From IMG/VR virus record IMGVR_UViG_3300026484_000087, positions 1-64,000 of that record: 64,000 bases of DNA. One strand, 5' to 3'. The notes under the pieces are model-generated. The model ran no database searches. It had not been told where the DNA came from and worked only from the letters and a program-made list of their open reading frames with translations. This DNA is from a virus. The first letter of the stretch is position 1; each line of letters begins with the position of its first letter. Positions 62,738 to 64,000 of the stretch are shown piece after piece. The translations under genes were made by a program, and so were the position numbers.

Positions 62738-64000
62738 TTATTGAAATCTGTTAAAACCTGCAGTAGCATATGGTGTTTGGTAAGAATTACCACCAGCAAA
62801 TGATCTTGCAAAGTCAGCAGATTGTTGACCAATACCTGCACCAGATAAGTAATTACCAATAGCAGCAATAGAACTTTGTTCTGTAAACTGTACTTCTGGA
62901 TCATATCTAGTCTCGAAACCAGCTGAAGCACATGCACTAGATAACGTTTGGATAAATTTACTAGAGAATGTAACTCTTGTAGCTTTACCAGAAATCTCTG
63001 CATTTGGAATAAGCTTGCTGATGATATCAACTTTAGTAATGAATGGATCAATACCAGAAACAGATTGTGGAACATTTGAAAGAGTCCATTTGTTAATGTT
63101 TTCACTAACTTGGTTTGGAGCACTTAATGTAGCAATTGCACTTAAGTCTAGATCTCTAATATCTCTAGATGCACCATCTTTATCTGTCCATGTACCTGTT
63201 GGAATATTAACACCATCATTAAGGAAGATCTCATTAGCTGGGAAATTATGTGGGAATGCCCCATTTGTTAACCATACAGCTGTAGATAAAATCTCTTGAG
63301 CTGCAGCATATTTCTTATCACCAACATCACTGTTAGCTGGAGCAGCAGCAACACCAAAGATTGAAGCAAAGTTACTATATGTACCATAAGCATCGATATC
63401 AATACTGAACATAGCATCTAGCGAATACATTTGTTTAATAAGACTGAATAACTCTTGAGAGTTTAGTTTAGAATCTCTTAAATCTAATGGTTCACCAAAT
63501 CCACTGCTATTATTTTCTAAGTTAGTAGAAATATTCAACTTACCAATATCGTGTAGTTGATCATTTGGTTTTGGAGCAACTGCAGCAAGCCACATATTTG
63601 GTCTAACCATAACAACTGATGAGATGATTGCCAATAAAGCATAACCTGTTGTAGGCATATCTGTATCCATAGATGTTAGAATAACATGTGGTCTAAGTCT
63701 GATCATAGATGTAGAGGCTGCTCCAGGTAATGCTTGAACAGTAAACTCTTCTTGCATAGCATCTACAAAACCTGTAGTTTTACAAACTCTTGTTCTATTG
63801 TTTTGTAGGTTAAGAGACTGAGCAACATTTCTGTTATCAATACTATTTAACTCAATTTGCCAATCAGCTCTAATTGGTTTACCTGCAGCATCCATAATTG
63901 TTGTTGGTAATAAGTTACTATCAATTTTAAGATATGCACCTGGAGCTTCTTTAATAGCTTCACTGATATTTAAATCTCTAAACTCTTTGTTAATTTTACC
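62738..64000 (-). CDS. probable major capsid protein, C-terminal part
   Basis: The open frame continues in phase to the right edge, so at least 420 C-terminal residues are present and the start is outside. The protein is rich in Ala, Gly, Ser and Asn, without Cys-rich or catalytic motifs. It has RLRPHVILTSMDTDMPTTGY and a Gly/Ala-rich end (FARSFAGGNSYQTPYATAGF). Composition, position and neutral charge suit the phiKZ-type major capsid protein, but sheath or another abundant virion protein is possible. The ATG at 63893-63895 is internal. Confidence 0.55.
   Translation of the reverse strand, partial: GKINKEFRDLNISEAIKEAPGAYLKIDSNLLPTTIMDAAGKPIRADWQIELNSIDNRNVAQSLNLQNNRTRVCKTTGFVDAMQEEFTVQALPGAASTSMIRLRPHVILTSMDTDMPTTGYALLAIISSVVMVRPNMWLAAVAPKPNDQLHDIGKLNISTNLENNSSGFGEPLDLRDSKLNSQELFSLIKQMYSLDAMFSIDIDAYGTYSNFASIFGVAAAPANSDVGDKKYAAAQEILSTAVWLTNGAFPHNFPANEIFLNDGVNIPTGTWTDKDGASRDIRDLDLSAIATLSAPNQVSENINKWTLSNVPQSVSGIDPFITKVDIISKLIPNAEISGKATRVTFSSKFIQTLSSACASAGFETRYDPEVQFTEQSSIAAIGNYLSGAGIGQQSADFARSFAGGNSYQTPYATAGFNRFQ

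Noticed and set aside
62725-63123. Alternate minus frame in the capsid gene
   Set aside because: Low-complexity Leu/Val shadow inside the capsid-like gene with no start signals.
1-64000. tRNA genes, CRISPR arrays, insertion sequences
   Set aside because: No cloverleaf-like GC-rich segments, no regularly spaced repeats and no transposase or terminal inverted repeats were seen. The palindromes are single, at gene ends.

Overview
The window is a stretch of a large (jumbo), very AT-rich lytic phage genome of the phiKZ-like, multisubunit-RNA-polymerase-encoding group. The evidence is direct. It carries split bacterial-type RNA polymerase genes: one beta-prime N-terminal part with NADFDGD, two different beta-prime C-terminal parts each with its own zinc site, and one beta C-terminal part interrupted by a group I intron. 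It also carries phage nucleotide metabolism genes, tail and baseplate genes, several internal-head (inner-body-like) proteins and, at the right edge, a probable major capsid protein. Genes are tightly packed, mostly on the minus strand, with AAGGA/GGAG ribosome sites and frequent 1-14 nt overlaps. I saw no tRNA, CRISPR array or insertion sequence. The host cannot be named from the sequence; the AT-richness is only a hint of an AT-rich host.

Layout. 1-4 kb: tail-fibre/adhesin-type proteins. 4-20 kb: helicase and the non-virion RNA polymerase (nvRNAP) block, holding beta-prime C-terminal, beta C-terminal with its intron, a Gln-rich disordered protein, and a 516-aa candidate for the fifth nvRNAP subunit. 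20-27.4 kb: two convergent coiled-coil/HTH paralogues, ThyX, dCMP deaminase, SbcD-like phosphoesterase and HD hydrolase. 27.5-35 kb: tail/baseplate-like structural genes. 35-49 kb: internal head proteins, a membrane-linked HExxH peptidase and a gp6/J-like baseplate protein. 48.7-51 kb: a family B DNA polymerase that stops after motif A, and a membrane-anchored lytic transglycosylase. 51-57 kb: Lys/Glu/Ala-rich proteins, a SLOG protein and the second (probably virion) RNAP beta-prime C-terminal part. 57-60 kb: plus-strand structural genes with a probable -1 ribosomal frameshift. 60.7-62.2 kb: RNAP beta-prime N-terminal part. 62.3-64 kb: SPFH-like membrane protein and capsid protein (5' end outside the window).

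Regulation visible in the sequence. Seven minus-strand transcription units, including all three clear nvRNAP subunit loci, begin with the same module: an AT-rich promoter-like box (TATATTATTAAAGTAG type) followed by a short covarying 5'-leader hairpin and a Shine-Dalgarno. Two of these leaders are identical over 59 bp although they lie 49 kb apart. A second recurring motif (roughly AACATGTTTAAATGATAAA) precedes many other genes and may be the later promoter class. Most convergent junctions and transcription-unit ends carry perfect or nearly perfect hairpins of 12-17 bp that look like terminators or mRNA 3'-end stabilisers.

Most notable items: the group I intron placed exactly inside the catalytic HG|NKG motif of RNAP beta, with a decayed endonuclease; the shared nvRNAP leader element; the TTTTTTC frameshift site at 59067; and the truncated family B polymerase.
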